Shown: positions 53,528-62,852 of the stretch, piece after piece
Position numbering within the stretch: the first letter of the stretch is position 1
How the letters are laid out: the number at the start of each line of letters is the position of its first letter
From: Mesorhizobium sp. M2A.F.Ca.ET.046.03.2.1
GTDB taxonomy: Bacteria > Pseudomonadota > Alphaproteobacteria > Rhizobiales > Rhizobiaceae
DNA: 64,000 nucleotides
Reading direction: 5' to 3'
NCBI RefSeq assembly: GCF_003952425.1
Contig: NZ_CP034449.1
Span: 4,762,001-4,826,000, forward strand
Program-made: the position numbers and the translations under genes
Notes under the pieces: generated by a model
What the model was told of the DNA's origin: nothing
Seen by the model: the letters and a program-made list of their open reading frames with translations, nothing else
The model's database searches: none

Positions 53528-54442
53528 ATGACCGACCTCTCGCTCTCCAACCAGACAATTGCGGGAAAGACCGCACCGCCCAGCGAAGCGCGCGCGTTGC
53601 GGCTGCCGACGCAATGGATCGGCGTTGCGCCCTTCTTCATCTTCGCGGTCATGTTTCTCATCCTGCCCACGCTCTACCTGATGCTGGGCGCGTTCCAGAA
53701 TGAGGCTGGTGAGTTCACGCTGGAAAATCTCATCGCCCTGTCGGAGCCAAATATCGTTGCGGCCTACTTGATTTCGATCAAGGTCAGCCTGGCATCGGCG
53801 CTCATCGGAGCCTTCGCCGGCCTGGCTATCGCCGTTGCCATCGTGCGCGGCGGCTTGCCCAATTGGATACGGTCGGCGACACTGACCTTTTCCGGGGTAG
53901 CCTCCAATTTTGCCGGCGTCCCTCTGGCATTTGCCTTCCTCGCAACGCTTGGACGCCTCGGCCTCGCCACGGTGATCCTCAACGCCGTGTTTGGCCTCAA
54001 CATCTACGCGCATGGCTTCAACATCTTGTCGTTCTGGGGCCTCACGCTGACCTACGTCTATTTCCAGATTCCGCTGATGGTGGTCATTATCGTGCCAGCG
54101 ATAGACGGACTGAAGAAGGAATGGGGCGAGGCTGCCGCGACACTTGGCGCGACGACGGCCCAGTACTGGCGGATGGTCGTGATCCCGGTGATCTGGCCGA
54201 GCTTCCTCGGCACCGTTATCCTCCTGTTCGCCAACGCCTTCGGAGCGATTGCCACCGCCTATGCGTTGACCGGCTCGTCGCTCAACATCGTGCCCATCCT
54301 CCTCTACGCGCAAATCCGCGGCGACGTGCTTCACAACGCGCATCTCGGGTATGCGATCGCCTTCGGCATGATTGTCATCACCGGCCTCGCCAATGTCTTT
54401 TACATCTGGTTCCGGACGCGTTCGGAGAGGTGGCTGAAATGA
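53528..54442 (+). CDS. ABC transporter permease 1
   Basis: 304 residues from ATG 53528; an in-frame ATG at 53471 would add 19 residues overlapping the intercistronic hairpin and is less likely. Six hydrophobic segments and the EAA coupling loop (EWGEAAATLGATTAQYWRMVVIPVIWP) of binding-protein-dependent permeases. Overlaps the next permease start by ATGA. Confidence 0.92.
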   Translation: MTDLSLSNQTIAGKTAPPSEARALRLPTQWIGVAPFFIFAVMFLILPTLYLMLGAFQNEAGEFTLENLIALSEPNIVAAYLISIKVSLASALIGAFAGLAIAVAIVRGGLPNWIRSATLTFSGVASNFAGVPLAFAFLATLGRLGLATVILNAVFGLNIYAHGFNILSFWGLTLTYVYFQIPLMVVIIVPAIDGLKKEWGEAAATLGATTAQYWRMVVIPVIWPSFLGTVILLFANAFGAIATAYALTGSSLNIVPILLYAQIRGDVLHNAHLGYAIAFGMIVITGLANVFYIWFRTRSERWLK

Positions 54443-55230
54443 AGACCGGACGCTTCTGGGCCTGGGTCGTCTTCATCCTTGGCGCGGCCTATTTCTTTAT
54501 CCCGCTGATCGCGACTGCGGAATTCTCGATGCGCATGCGTCGCGGCGCCTACTCGTTCGACGCCTATCAGATCGTGCTTGGCGACGCCCGCTTCCAGGCG
54601 ACATTCATGTACTCGGTGGTTGCCGCCATATTCACCATCATCCTCGGCGTGCTGGTGGTGGTGCCGGCGGCTTATTGGATCCGGCTGCGCCTGCCGCAGC
54701 TCAGGCCGATCGTCGAGTTCATCACGCTGCTGCCGCTTGTCATCCCGGCGATCGTCATCGTGTTCGGCTACATCAGGATGTACGGCTCGAATTCGCCGCT
54801 GCCGTTCCTGGCGAACGATACGGCCACCAACGCCCTGCTGGTGATCGGCTACGCGACGTTGTCGCTGCCGTATATGTATCGGGCGGTCGATACAGGCCTT
54901 CGCACCATCGATGTGCGCACGCTGACGGAAGCGGCGCAGATCCTCGGCGCCGGTTGGCCCACTATCATTACTCGGGTGATTCTGCCAAACGTGCTGATCG
55001 CCGTGCTCTCCGGCGCCTTTCTGACTTTTGCCATCGTCATCGGCGAGTTCACGATGGCCAGCCTGCTCAATCGTCCGGCCTTCGGCCCCTATCTGCAGAA
55101 CATCGGCGCCAACCGCGCCTATGAACCGGCGGCGCTTGCCATCATCGCCTTTGCCATTACCTGGGGCTGTATGTCACTGATCCAGATCCTGTCCCGCTTC
55201 GCGCCGAAATCGGCGAACCGACCGAACTGA
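54439..55230 (+). CDS. ABC transporter permease 2
   Basis: 263 residues, six hydrophobic segments and EAA loop TLTEAAQILGAGWPTIITRVILP. Second membrane subunit of the importer, most like PotC-type permeases. Its stop is 11 bp before the ATPase gene start. Confidence 0.92.
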   Translation: MKTGRFWAWVVFILGAAYFFIPLIATAEFSMRMRRGAYSFDAYQIVLGDARFQATFMYSVVAAIFTIILGVLVVVPAAYWIRLRLPQLRPIVEFITLLPLVIPAIVIVFGYIRMYGSNSPLPFLANDTATNALLVIGYATLSLPYMYRAVDTGLRTIDVRTLTEAAQILGAGWPTIITRVILPNVLIAVLSGAFLTFAIVIGEFTMASLLNRPAFGPYLQNIGANRAYEPAALAIIAFAITWGCMSLIQILSRFAPKSANRPN

Positions 55231-55241
55231 AAGCAAAAGCC

Positions 55242-56306
55242 ATGGCCGAGCCGTTCCTCTCCATCCAGCATGTGCGAAAATCCTTCGGCGCCACGACCGT
55301 GGTCGAGGATTTCAATCTCGACGTCGAGCCGGGTGAATTCGTCTCCTTCCTCGGCCCGTCCGGCTGCGGCAAGACGACGGTGCTGCGCATGGTCGCCGGC
55401 TTCGAGGAGCCGTCGGGAGGTAAGATCGTCGTCGGCGGCAAGGACATCACCCGGTTGAAGCCCAACCAGCGCAATGTCGGCATGGTGTTCCAGGCCTATG
55501 CGCTGTTCCCGAACCTGACGGTCGCGCAGAATATCGGCTTCGGCCTCAAGGTGGCGGGCATGTCGAAGCCGGCCATCGATTCCCGAGTGGCCGAGATGCT
55601 CGACATCATCAAGCTGCCGCAGATGGCTGACCGCTATCCCTACCAGCTCTCGGGCGGCCAGCAGCAGCGCATCGCGCTCGCGCGGGCGATTGCCCCGAAA
55701 CCCAAACTGCTGCTGCTCGACGAACCGCTGTCAGCGCTCGACGCCAAGGTGCGCGTGTCGCTGCGCGAGGAAATCCGCTCGATCCAGAAGAAGCTCGGCA
55801 TCACCACAATCTTCGTCACGCATGACCAGGAAGAGGCGTTGTCGATCTCCGACCGCATCGCGGTGATGTATGGCGGCAGGGCCGAGCAGGTCGGCACGCC
55901 ATTCGAGATCTACAACCGGCCGGCGACCAAGTTCGTCGCCAATTTCGTCGGCACGCTCAACGTGCTGGAAGGCAAGGTCACCGACGCCGCCTCGGGCAAG
56001 GTGCAGGTCAACAGCCAGGAAGTCTCGCTAAAGGGCAAGCTCAACGGCTCCAAGTCCGGCGACACACTGTCGCTCGCGCTGCGGCCGGAAGCGATTTCAC
56101 TGGGGCGGCAGCCCGGGCATGACGCCAGCCTGTCCGGCGAAATCGCCGAAGTGCATTTCCTCGGCTCTGTGATCCGCGTGCGCGTCGGCATCGGCGGCAA
56201 CACGGTGTCGCTCGACACATTCAACAATTCGACGACGCCGCCGCCGGTCGTCGGCGACAAGGCGGACATTTCGTTTTCGTCGGGCGATATGCTGGTTCTG
56301 CACTAG
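55242..56306 (+). CDS. ABC transporter ATP-binding protein with TOBE domain
   Basis: 354 residues: Walker A GPSGCGKTT (about 38-46), Q-loop, signature LSGGQQQR, Walker B LLLLDEPLSALD and switch His in THDQEEAL. Residues about 270-350 form a TOBE regulatory domain (LRPEAISLG, then VHFLGSVIRVRV). Typical of the PotA/FbpC/MalK group. Ends the operon. Confidence 0.95.
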   Translation: MAEPFLSIQHVRKSFGATTVVEDFNLDVEPGEFVSFLGPSGCGKTTVLRMVAGFEEPSGGKIVVGGKDITRLKPNQRNVGMVFQAYALFPNLTVAQNIGFGLKVAGMSKPAIDSRVAEMLDIIKLPQMADRYPYQLSGGQQQRIALARAIAPKPKLLLLDEPLSALDAKVRVSLREEIRSIQKKLGITTIFVTHDQEEALSISDRIAVMYGGRAEQVGTPFEIYNRPATKFVANFVGTLNVLEGKVTDAASGKVQVNSQEVSLKGKLNGSKSGDTLSLALRPEAISLGRQPGHDASLSGEIAEVHFLGSVIRVRVGIGGNTVSLDTFNNSTTPPPVVGDKADISFSSGDMLVLH

Positions 56307-56431
56307 GCTGTGTTGATATTCAGGTGAGGCCGGCCTGCAAATGGCGGTCTCCTGCGCTTCTGGCCTGACAAATCAACAGTATCCTAGCTCGAGGTACTGC
56401 CAAGCCTCGTGTTTCATCGTTACGATGAGCC

Positions 56432-57982
56432 ATGGCCCTCTTCGAGCTCACCCTCATCCTGCTTCTGATCGCCGTCGCGCTGACGGCGCTGTCGCGCCGT
56501 CTCGAGATACCCTATCCGTCGCTGCTGGCGCTTGCAGGCGTTGCGCTGGCCTTCGTGCCGGGCGCACCAACGATCGAGATCGATCCGGAACTGGCGCTGG
56601 CGCTGTTCATCGCGCCGGTGCTGCTCGACGCCGCCTATGACACCTCGCTGCGCGACCTGAAACGCTACCGGCTGTCGCTGCTGCTTCTGGCGCTCGGCGC
56701 CGTCGTGTTCACCACCGTGGTGGTTGCCTTCGTAGGCTGGAAGATGGCCGGCCTTCCGATCGCGGCGGCGATCGCGCTAGGCGCCATCGTCGCTCCGCCG
56801 GACGCGGTCGCGGCGAGTGCCGTGCTCGGCCAGTTCAGGGTGCCGCACCGCATCACAGCCATTGTGCAGGGCGAGAGCCTGCTCAACGATGCCACCGCGC
56901 TGCTGATCTACCGGATATCGGTTTCGGCGGCCATCGGCTCGGTCATGCTTAAGGACGCAGTGCCCGTCATCCTGCTTGCGACGATCGGCAGCGTCGTCGC
57001 CGGCTATGTGTTCGGCCGAGTGTCGCTGCTCGCGCTGACGCGCATCGAGGATGCGGCAAGCAGCACCGTGGTGCAGTTCGCCGGAACCTTCGCCGTCTGG
57101 ATCATTGCCGACAAGCTCGGTCTCTCCGCTATCATCACCATCGTCGTCTATGCGATCACCATCGCGCGGACCGCGCCACGCCGGATGTCCGCGAGGCGGC
57201 GCGTCAGCACCTATTCGGTCTGGGAGTCGGCCGTCTTCGTGCTCAATGTCTTAGCTTTCGTGCTGATGGGCCTGCAGGCTCGATCAATCGTCGGCCGGCT
57301 CTCCGGCGACGGGCAAGGCGAGGCCTTCCTCTTCGCTGCCACCGTGCTGGCCGTCGTCATCGTTGCGCGTCTCGTTTGGGTGATGGGCTACGTTGCGGTG
57401 ATAAAGCAGTTTAAGCGTTTCGACGGCGAAGGGCAGAAGCGGGATGCGCCGACGTTTCGCGGCGCGGTGCTTGTCGGCTGGTGCGGCATGCGCGGGCTGG
57501 TGACGCTGGTGGTGGCCATCGCCTTGCCCGCCGACTTTCCCGGCCGCGACCCGATCGTGCTGGCGGCCTTCGCCGTCGTGCTCGGAACGCTTGTGCTGCA
57601 GGGCATGAGCCTGAAGCCGCTGCTGCGCCGGCTCAACTTCGAACGGGATACCTCGATCGACCGCGAAGTGGCCGAGGCCCGGGTGGCCATCATGCAGGCG
57701 GCGCTTGATGTGCTGAGCCGCAAGACCTCGTCCGCTGCCGCGGTCGTACGTGAACAATACGAGGCGCAACGCCGGATCGCCGAAAATCCGGACGATGCGC
57801 AAGCCGCGACGGAATACGACCGATTGCGTCTTTACGCCATCAAGCGGCAGCGTGACAGGCTGGAGGAGCTGCGCAGCAACGGCACGATCGGCGACGAGGC
57901 CTATCACCGGCTGGAAGAGGAGATCGACTGGTCAGAACTGGCGGCGGCTCCCGCCGGAAGCTTCCAGCCGCTCACCACCTGA
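56432..57982 (+). CDS. CPA1-family sodium/proton antiporter
   Basis: 516 residues, about 12 transmembrane helices in the first 400 residues. Conserved blocks: GAIVAPPDAVAASAVL (PPDAVA with the ion-binding Asp) and QGESLLNDATALLIYR (ND pair). The C-terminal 115 residues are cytoplasmic and charged, probably regulatory. Likely exchanges Na+ or K+ for H+. Stands alone, 126 bp after the ABC operon. Confidence 0.92.
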   Translation: MALFELTLILLLIAVALTALSRRLEIPYPSLLALAGVALAFVPGAPTIEIDPELALALFIAPVLLDAAYDTSLRDLKRYRLSLLLLALGAVVFTTVVVAFVGWKMAGLPIAAAIALGAIVAPPDAVAASAVLGQFRVPHRITAIVQGESLLNDATALLIYRISVSAAIGSVMLKDAVPVILLATIGSVVAGYVFGRVSLLALTRIEDAASSTVVQFAGTFAVWIIADKLGLSAIITIVVYAITIARTAPRRMSARRRVSTYSVWESAVFVLNVLAFVLMGLQARSIVGRLSGDGQGEAFLFAATVLAVVIVARLVWVMGYVAVIKQFKRFDGEGQKRDAPTFRGAVLVGWCGMRGLVTLVVAIALPADFPGRDPIVLAAFAVVLGTLVLQGMSLKPLLRRLNFERDTSIDREVAEARVAIMQAALDVLSRKTSSAAAVVREQYEAQRRIAENPDDAQAATEYDRLRLYAIKRQRDRLEELRSNGTIGDEAYHRLEEEIDWSELAAAPAGSFQPLTT

Positions 57983-58208
57983 CGGATTTCAGCGAAAGCG
58001 TGGGCGTTTGCGGTGGCGATTCACCGCAGCGCCTGCCCGGGATTGCATCAGCACACGGAGATAGAGCGGATCGCCTCCGTGGGAAAGCGAAACGGTTTGG
58101 CAAACGTGGTTCGCAGGCAGCATTGGACTATTCCGCTCGTCCTCGCGGTCCATTGAAACGCTGACGGCGAGGGGCTACTGCGATCCTCAGAAGTGAGCCG
58201 GTTAATCA

Positions 58209-59126
58209 ATGAAGCTGATCAGCTACAACATCCAGTATGGCTACGGCAGCGACGGGCGCTATGATCTTTCCCGCGCCGCCAGGCTGGTGGACGGCGCCGA
58301 CATCATCGCGCTGCAGGAGGTCGAGCGGCATTGGCTGCGAACCAATGAGGACGACCAGCCCGAGGTCCTGTCAAGGCTGTTGCCCGACTATTACTGGGTC
58401 TATGGCCCCGCCTTCGACATGGACGCCAGCGAGAAGCGCGACGGTCGCGTCGTCAACCGCCGGCGGCAGTTCGGCACGATGGTGCTGTCGAAGCTGCCGA
58501 TCGTCTGGTCGCGGCTGCATGCACTGCCGATGCGCCGCACGCTGAGACCGCTCAACACCCGCAACGCGGCGCTGGAATGCATGATCCGCACGCCGGCTGG
58601 GCCGGTGCGGGTGCTTTCCCTGCATCTTGCCCATATCGCCGCCGAGGAGCGGCTGGAGCAGATCGACTATCTGCTGGCCGAGCATCGTCGAGCGCCATCC
58701 GATGGCGGCCCGTGGAGCGGCGCCGACGACGAGCCGCAGCGCAACTGGTCGAACGGCCAGGCGGAGCCCGCAAACCCTCAGGCGGCGATCTGGCTTGGCG
58801 ATTTCAACATGGAGCCGGGCAGCGCCGAATACCGGCGTATTACCGGCAGCATGCCGTATCATCCCGGCGCGGCCTATATCGACGGCTTCGTCGATGCCGC
58901 CGCCGTCGCCAGCGAGCCTGGGCCGGATTTCCACACGCATGAAAAGATCATCGACGGCAGGCTGGCGAAACGCCGGCTCGACCATTGCTTCGTCGGCGGC
59001 ATGCTGGCCAGGCGCGTCCGTTCGGTGACAGCGGATATCGGCGCGGTGGCATCAGACCATTTTCCGCTAAGGGTCGAGATCGACCTGGAAACGCCGGGCA
59101 TCGGCTCAAGTCTGGCGGGCAGGTGA
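58209..59126 (+). CDS. Endonuclease/exonuclease/phosphatase-family protein
   Basis: 305 residues. Metal-dependent phosphodiesterase/phosphatase fold: ISYNIQYGYG at the start (Asn), LQEVER (metal Glu), HLAHI (His), LGDFNMEPGS (Asp/Asn) and SDHFPL at the C-terminus (catalytic His). No signal peptide. Substrate could be DNA, a phospholipid head group or inositol phosphate; not decidable here. Followed after 7 bp by the EamA transporter gene. Confidence 0.9.
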   Translation: MKLISYNIQYGYGSDGRYDLSRAARLVDGADIIALQEVERHWLRTNEDDQPEVLSRLLPDYYWVYGPAFDMDASEKRDGRVVNRRRQFGTMVLSKLPIVWSRLHALPMRRTLRPLNTRNAALECMIRTPAGPVRVLSLHLAHIAAEERLEQIDYLLAEHRRAPSDGGPWSGADDEPQRNWSNGQAEPANPQAAIWLGDFNMEPGSAEYRRITGSMPYHPGAAYIDGFVDAAAVASEPGPDFHTHEKIIDGRLAKRRLDHCFVGGMLARRVRSVTADIGAVASDHFPLRVEIDLETPGIGSSLAGR

Positions 59127-59133
59127 GGCGGGC

Positions 59134-59979
59134 ATGACGCTGTTCGTCTTCCTGGCTGTGCTCTCGGCGGCAGCCATGCACGCGATCTGGAACGCGCTGG
59201 TCAAGGTGCATCTCGACCGCTTCCTGTCGATCACGCTGATGACGCTCGGCATGGGCGCCGCGGCGCTCGTGGTGCTGCCCTTTGTCGAGATGCCGAAGGC
59301 CGAGGTCTGGCCATTCATCCTCGCCTCGGTCTTCTTCCACATGGGCTACCGGACATTCCTGATCGGCGCTTACAAGGCCGGCGATTTCGCCCAGACCTAT
59401 CCGCTGGCGCGCGGCACCGCGCCGCTGCTCTCGGCGCTGGGCGGCATTGTGTTGGTCGGGGAGGTGCCTGCGCCGCTTGCCATCCTCGGCATCGTGCTGT
59501 TGTCGATCGGCACGCTGGTCATGTCGTTTCGCGGCGGCGCGCATCTGGAAAGGCTCAATCTGCGCGCCGTCGGCTTCGCGCTTGGCACATCGATCTTCAT
59601 CGCCAGCTACACGCTTTCCGACGGCAGCGGCGCGCGGCTGGCGGCGACCGCGACGAGCTACGCCGCCTGGCTGTTCGTCTGCGATGCGACGTGGGCGCTG
59701 GTGCTGTGCATCGTCTTTCGCGGATCGCAATCGCTTCCGGTGCTGGCCCGCGACTGGAAGGCTGGGCTGTTCACCGGCGTGCTCAGCGGCGCGGCCTACT
59801 GGATCGTCATGTGGGCGATGACCAAAGCGCCGATCGCGTCAGTTGCGTCGCTGCGTGAAACCTCGATCCTGTTCGCCATGCTGATCTCGGTGCTGGCGCT
59901 GGGCGAGAAGATGACCGCCTGGCGCGCCACGGCCGCGCTCGGCATCGTCGCCGGTGTCGTCGCGCTGAGAATGGGTTGA
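59134..59979 (+). CDS. EamA/DMT-family transporter
   Basis: 281 residues with ten hydrophobic segments in two EamA halves (about 5-130 and 150-280), each ending in a VLLSIGTLVMS- or LGIVAGVVAL-type helix. Likely a metabolite exporter; substrate unknown. Probably co-transcribed with the preceding endonuclease/phosphatase-fold gene. Confidence 0.9.
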   Translation: MTLFVFLAVLSAAAMHAIWNALVKVHLDRFLSITLMTLGMGAAALVVLPFVEMPKAEVWPFILASVFFHMGYRTFLIGAYKAGDFAQTYPLARGTAPLLSALGGIVLVGEVPAPLAILGIVLLSIGTLVMSFRGGAHLERLNLRAVGFALGTSIFIASYTLSDGSGARLAATATSYAAWLFVCDATWALVLCIVFRGSQSLPVLARDWKAGLFTGVLSGAAYWIVMWAMTKAPIASVASLRETSILFAMLISVLALGEKMTAWRATAALGIVAGVVALRMG

Positions 59980-60127
59980 TTGCCATTCACCCGAACACGG
60001 TCATCACCTGGCCGCGCTCGCTGGTGAGGTTCAAGGCGGTCCTCCTTTTGTGTCCCCAAAAGGAGCGATATGTTCCACGGCGGGCAAAGGAGAACGGGAC
60101 AGCTGCCGGTTTTAAGCCGGCGAGCGG

Positions 60128-60445
60128 TCACATTTGCGTCACCTCGAGATCGATGACCATCAGCCCCTCGGTGCCGTGTTCAAGCGCGGCGACAAGGCGC
60201 GCGCCGGCGCGCTGATGCGCCTCGTGCACGAGATAGGCGTCACGGGCGACGGCATCGCGAAAGTCGATGGTGAAACCGTGCGTTAGACCGCGCGCGAAAG
60301 GCTCGGGACTGACATTGGCGCTGAAATGCACCTTGCCCATGCCGTCGATGACGGCGCGCAGCGCTTCGAGGTCGGCATGGATCGCCGCGCGTTCGGTTTC
60401 AGGAACGTCATCGCGAAAGCGGACAAAGACGCAGTGGCGGATCAT
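60128..60445 (-). CDS. Dabb (stress-responsive A/B barrel) domain protein
   Basis: 105 residues, a single dimeric alpha-beta barrel domain: MIRHCVFVRFRDDVPETER at the start and the central SANVSPEPFARGLTHGFTIDF and DAYLVHEAHQ blocks typical of the family. Function unknown, some members act in catabolic pathways as cyclases or stress proteins. Last gene of a minus-strand block with GMC and SDR oxidoreductases. Confidence 0.9.
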   Translation of the reverse strand: MIRHCVFVRFRDDVPETERAAIHADLEALRAVIDGMGKVHFSANVSPEPFARGLTHGFTIDFRDAVARDAYLVHEAHQRAGARLVAALEHGTEGLMVIDLEVTQM

Positions 60446-60455
60446 CGTTGATGCC

Positions 60456-62084
60456 TCAAGCCGCCTGATTGCCCTTGAACACGGCCGGCGGCAACGGCTC
60501 GCGGCCTAGGATGAGGTCGGCACCCTTTTCGCCGATCATGATGGTCGGCGCATTGGTGTTGGAAGAGGGGACTCGCGGCATCACCGACGCATCGCAGACG
60601 CGCAAGCCCTCGATGCCGCGCAGCCTGAGATCGGGTGTCACCACCGCCATCGCGTCATGGCCCATGCGGCAGGTGCCGACAGGATGATGATCGGTCTTGG
60701 AGGTGCGGCAGGCATAATCGAAGAGATCGGCGTCGCTCTGCAGGTTCGGACCCGGAAGCACCTCGCGCAACACATAGGGCTGCAGCGCCTTCTGCCGCAT
60801 GATCTCGCGCGCCAGCCTGAGGCCCTTGATCGACATGTCGCGGTCATACGGGTCGGACCAGTAGTTCGGATCGATCAGCGGGTGGTCGGCCGGGTCGGCG
60901 CTCTTCAGCCGCACCGTGCCGCGCGAGCGGGGACGCAGGAAGGCGGAGTTCAGCGTCACGCCCGGGTTCTTCAGCTTCTCGACGCCGGCCTCGATGCCGG
61001 AGCCGAGACCGAGATGGAACTGGATGTCGGGCGAGGCGGCCGTCGGGTCGGCGTACCAGAAGCCGCCGGTCTCGAACAGGCTCGAGGCAACGGGACCCTT
61101 CTTGAGTAAGAGGTACTGCAGCCCGGCCCATAGGGTGCGGTGCAGCTTCGCGTAATTGTCATAGGTGTGGTCGCCGGTGCATTCGGCGATGACGAAGAGA
61201 TCGAGATGATCTTGCATGTTGGAGCCGACGCCTGGCAGGTCATGCACCGGCGTGACGCCGACCGATTTCAGATGATCGGCCGGGCCGATGCCCGACTGCA
61301 TCAGGAGCTTGGGCGAGCCGATCGCGCCTGACGAGACGATCACCTCGCGTTCGGCGCGCAGGATGGTCTTTTCGCCACCTGGCCTGTCGACGACCTCGAC
61401 TCCGATAGCGCGGCCCTTCTCGACGACGACGCGGGTGACGAGAACGTCCGTCCGCACCGTCAAATTCTTGCGGGCGCGGATCGGCTTCAGATAGGCGACG
61501 GAGGCGGACGAGCGCCGCGCGTTCTTTTGGGTCAGCTGGTAGTAACCGACGCCTTCTTGGGCAGCGCCATTGAAGTCCGGGTTGAAGGGTATGCCCATTT
61601 CCTGTCCGGCGCGGAAATAGGCCTCGCAGATCGGCAGCGGCGAGATCGGATTGGAGACGCCGAGCGGACCCTGGTCGCCATGGAAATCGTTGGCGAAGCG
61701 CTGGTTGTTCTCGGCGCGCTTGAAATAGGGCAGCACGTCGCGATAGCCCCAGCCGGCGACCCCCTCTTCCTTCTCCCAAGCGTCGTAGTCGCGGGCATTG
61801 CCGCGCGTGTAGATCTGGGCGTTGATCGACGAGCCGCCGCCGACGACCTTGGCCTGCGTGTACCAGAAGACGCGGTCCTTCATGTTTCTCTGCGGCACGG
61901 TCGACCAGCCCCAGGAGGCGATGCCCTTTGTCATCTTGGCGAAGCCGGCCGGCATGTGGATCAGCGGATGCCAATCCTTGCCGCCGGCTTCCAGGAGCAG
62001 GACGGAATTGCCCGGATCCTCGCTCAGCCGGTTGGCGAGAACGCAGCCGGCCGGGCCGGCGCCAACAATGATGTAGTCAGCCAT
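60456..62084 (-). CDS. GMC-family flavin oxidoreductase (choline-dehydrogenase-like)
   Basis: 542 residues. FAD-binding motif VGAGPAGCVLANRLSE at the N-terminus, GMC signature GGGSSINAQIYTRGN and SSGAIGSPKLLMQSGIGP, catalytic region HHPVGTCRMG with a C-terminal NTNAPTIMIGEKGAD. Oxidises an alcohol to an aldehyde. Choline dehydrogenase is close in sequence type, but no betA/betB neighbours are seen here, so the substrate is open. Adjacent to an SDR and a second GMC gene on the same strand. Confidence 0.9.
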   Translation of the reverse strand: MADYIIVGAGPAGCVLANRLSEDPGNSVLLLEAGGKDWHPLIHMPAGFAKMTKGIASWGWSTVPQRNMKDRVFWYTQAKVVGGGSSINAQIYTRGNARDYDAWEKEEGVAGWGYRDVLPYFKRAENNQRFANDFHGDQGPLGVSNPISPLPICEAYFRAGQEMGIPFNPDFNGAAQEGVGYYQLTQKNARRSSASVAYLKPIRARKNLTVRTDVLVTRVVVEKGRAIGVEVVDRPGGEKTILRAEREVIVSSGAIGSPKLLMQSGIGPADHLKSVGVTPVHDLPGVGSNMQDHLDLFVIAECTGDHTYDNYAKLHRTLWAGLQYLLLKKGPVASSLFETGGFWYADPTAASPDIQFHLGLGSGIEAGVEKLKNPGVTLNSAFLRPRSRGTVRLKSADPADHPLIDPNYWSDPYDRDMSIKGLRLAREIMRQKALQPYVLREVLPGPNLQSDADLFDYACRTSKTDHHPVGTCRMGHDAMAVVTPDLRLRGIEGLRVCDASVMPRVPSSNTNAPTIMIGEKGADLILGREPLPPAVFKGNQAA

Positions 62085-62090
62085 TGTTCC

Positions 62091-62852
62091 TCACAAGCGT
62101 GGCACCGAGAGCGCGCCGTCGACATCGATGACCGATCCGGTCGAAAAGCCGAATTTGCCGGAGGCGAGCGCCGCAACCACGGCGCCGATGTCGGCGGCTT
62201 CGCCCCAGCGTTTTGCCGGCACCAGGCCGTCCTCGATCAGCGCGTCATATTTGGCGGAGACGCCAGCGGTCATATCGGTGCGGATGATGCCCGGCCGTAC
62301 CTCGAACACGCCGATGTTCTCGGGCGCGAGCCGCAGCGCCAGATTCTTCACCCACATTGAAAGGCCGGCTTTGGAAATGCAGTAGTCGGCTCGTTCCGGC
62401 GAAGCCATGTTGGCGCTGACTGAAGTGATGGTGATGATCGATCTGGCTGAGCCGGCAGATGCCGCCAGCATAGCCTTGGCGATGGCCTGGCTGAGGAACA
62501 CCGTGCCGCGCAGATTGATATTCAGCGCGCGGTCGAAATTCTCCGGCTTAAGCTCCAGCAGGTCGCCGCGGACAACGGCGCCGATGCCGGCATTGTTGAC
62601 CAGGCAATCGATGCGACCGAAGGCGCGCATGGCTGCCTCGACCAGTTTCGAATGGCCGGCGAGATCCGCGATGTCGCATTGGGCGTAAGTGAAATTCGCG
62701 CCCCGCCCCACGATCGTGTCGGCAAGGCCGTCGGCAGGTCTCTCGGCAAGGTCGGCCACCAGAATGTCGAAGCCGGCATCCGCCAATGCCTCGGCGCAGG
62801 CGAGCCCTATGCCGCGCGCGCCGCCGGTGACGATGGCTGCCGGGCGAGTCAT
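62091..62852 (-). CDS. Short-chain dehydrogenase/reductase (SDR)
   Basis: 253 residues. Cofactor loop TGGARGIGLACA, acidic residue VADLAERP suggesting NAD, NNAGIGAV, catalytic ITITSVSANMASPERADYCISKAG (first part shown: TSVSANMASPERADYCISK; YCISK is the YxxxK). Its start overlaps the end of the upstream GMC gene by 4 bp, so the SDR and both GMC enzymes are likely one catabolic operon. Confidence 0.9.
   Translation of the reverse strand: MTRPAAIVTGGARGIGLACAEALADAGFDILVADLAERPADGLADTIVGRGANFTYAQCDIADLAGHSKLVEAAMRAFGRIDCLVNNAGIGAVVRGDLLELKPENFDRALNINLRGTVFLSQAIAKAMLAASAGSARSIITITSVSANMASPERADYCISKAGLSMWVKNLALRLAPENIGVFEVRPGIIRTDMTAGVSAKYDALIEDGLVPAKRWGEAADIGAVVAALASGKFGFSTGSVIDVDGALSVPRL

Noticed and set aside
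60456..62084. Calling the GMC gene betA (choline dehydrogenase)
   Set aside because: No betB, betI or choline transporter beside it, and GMC enzymes of this type act on many alcohols.
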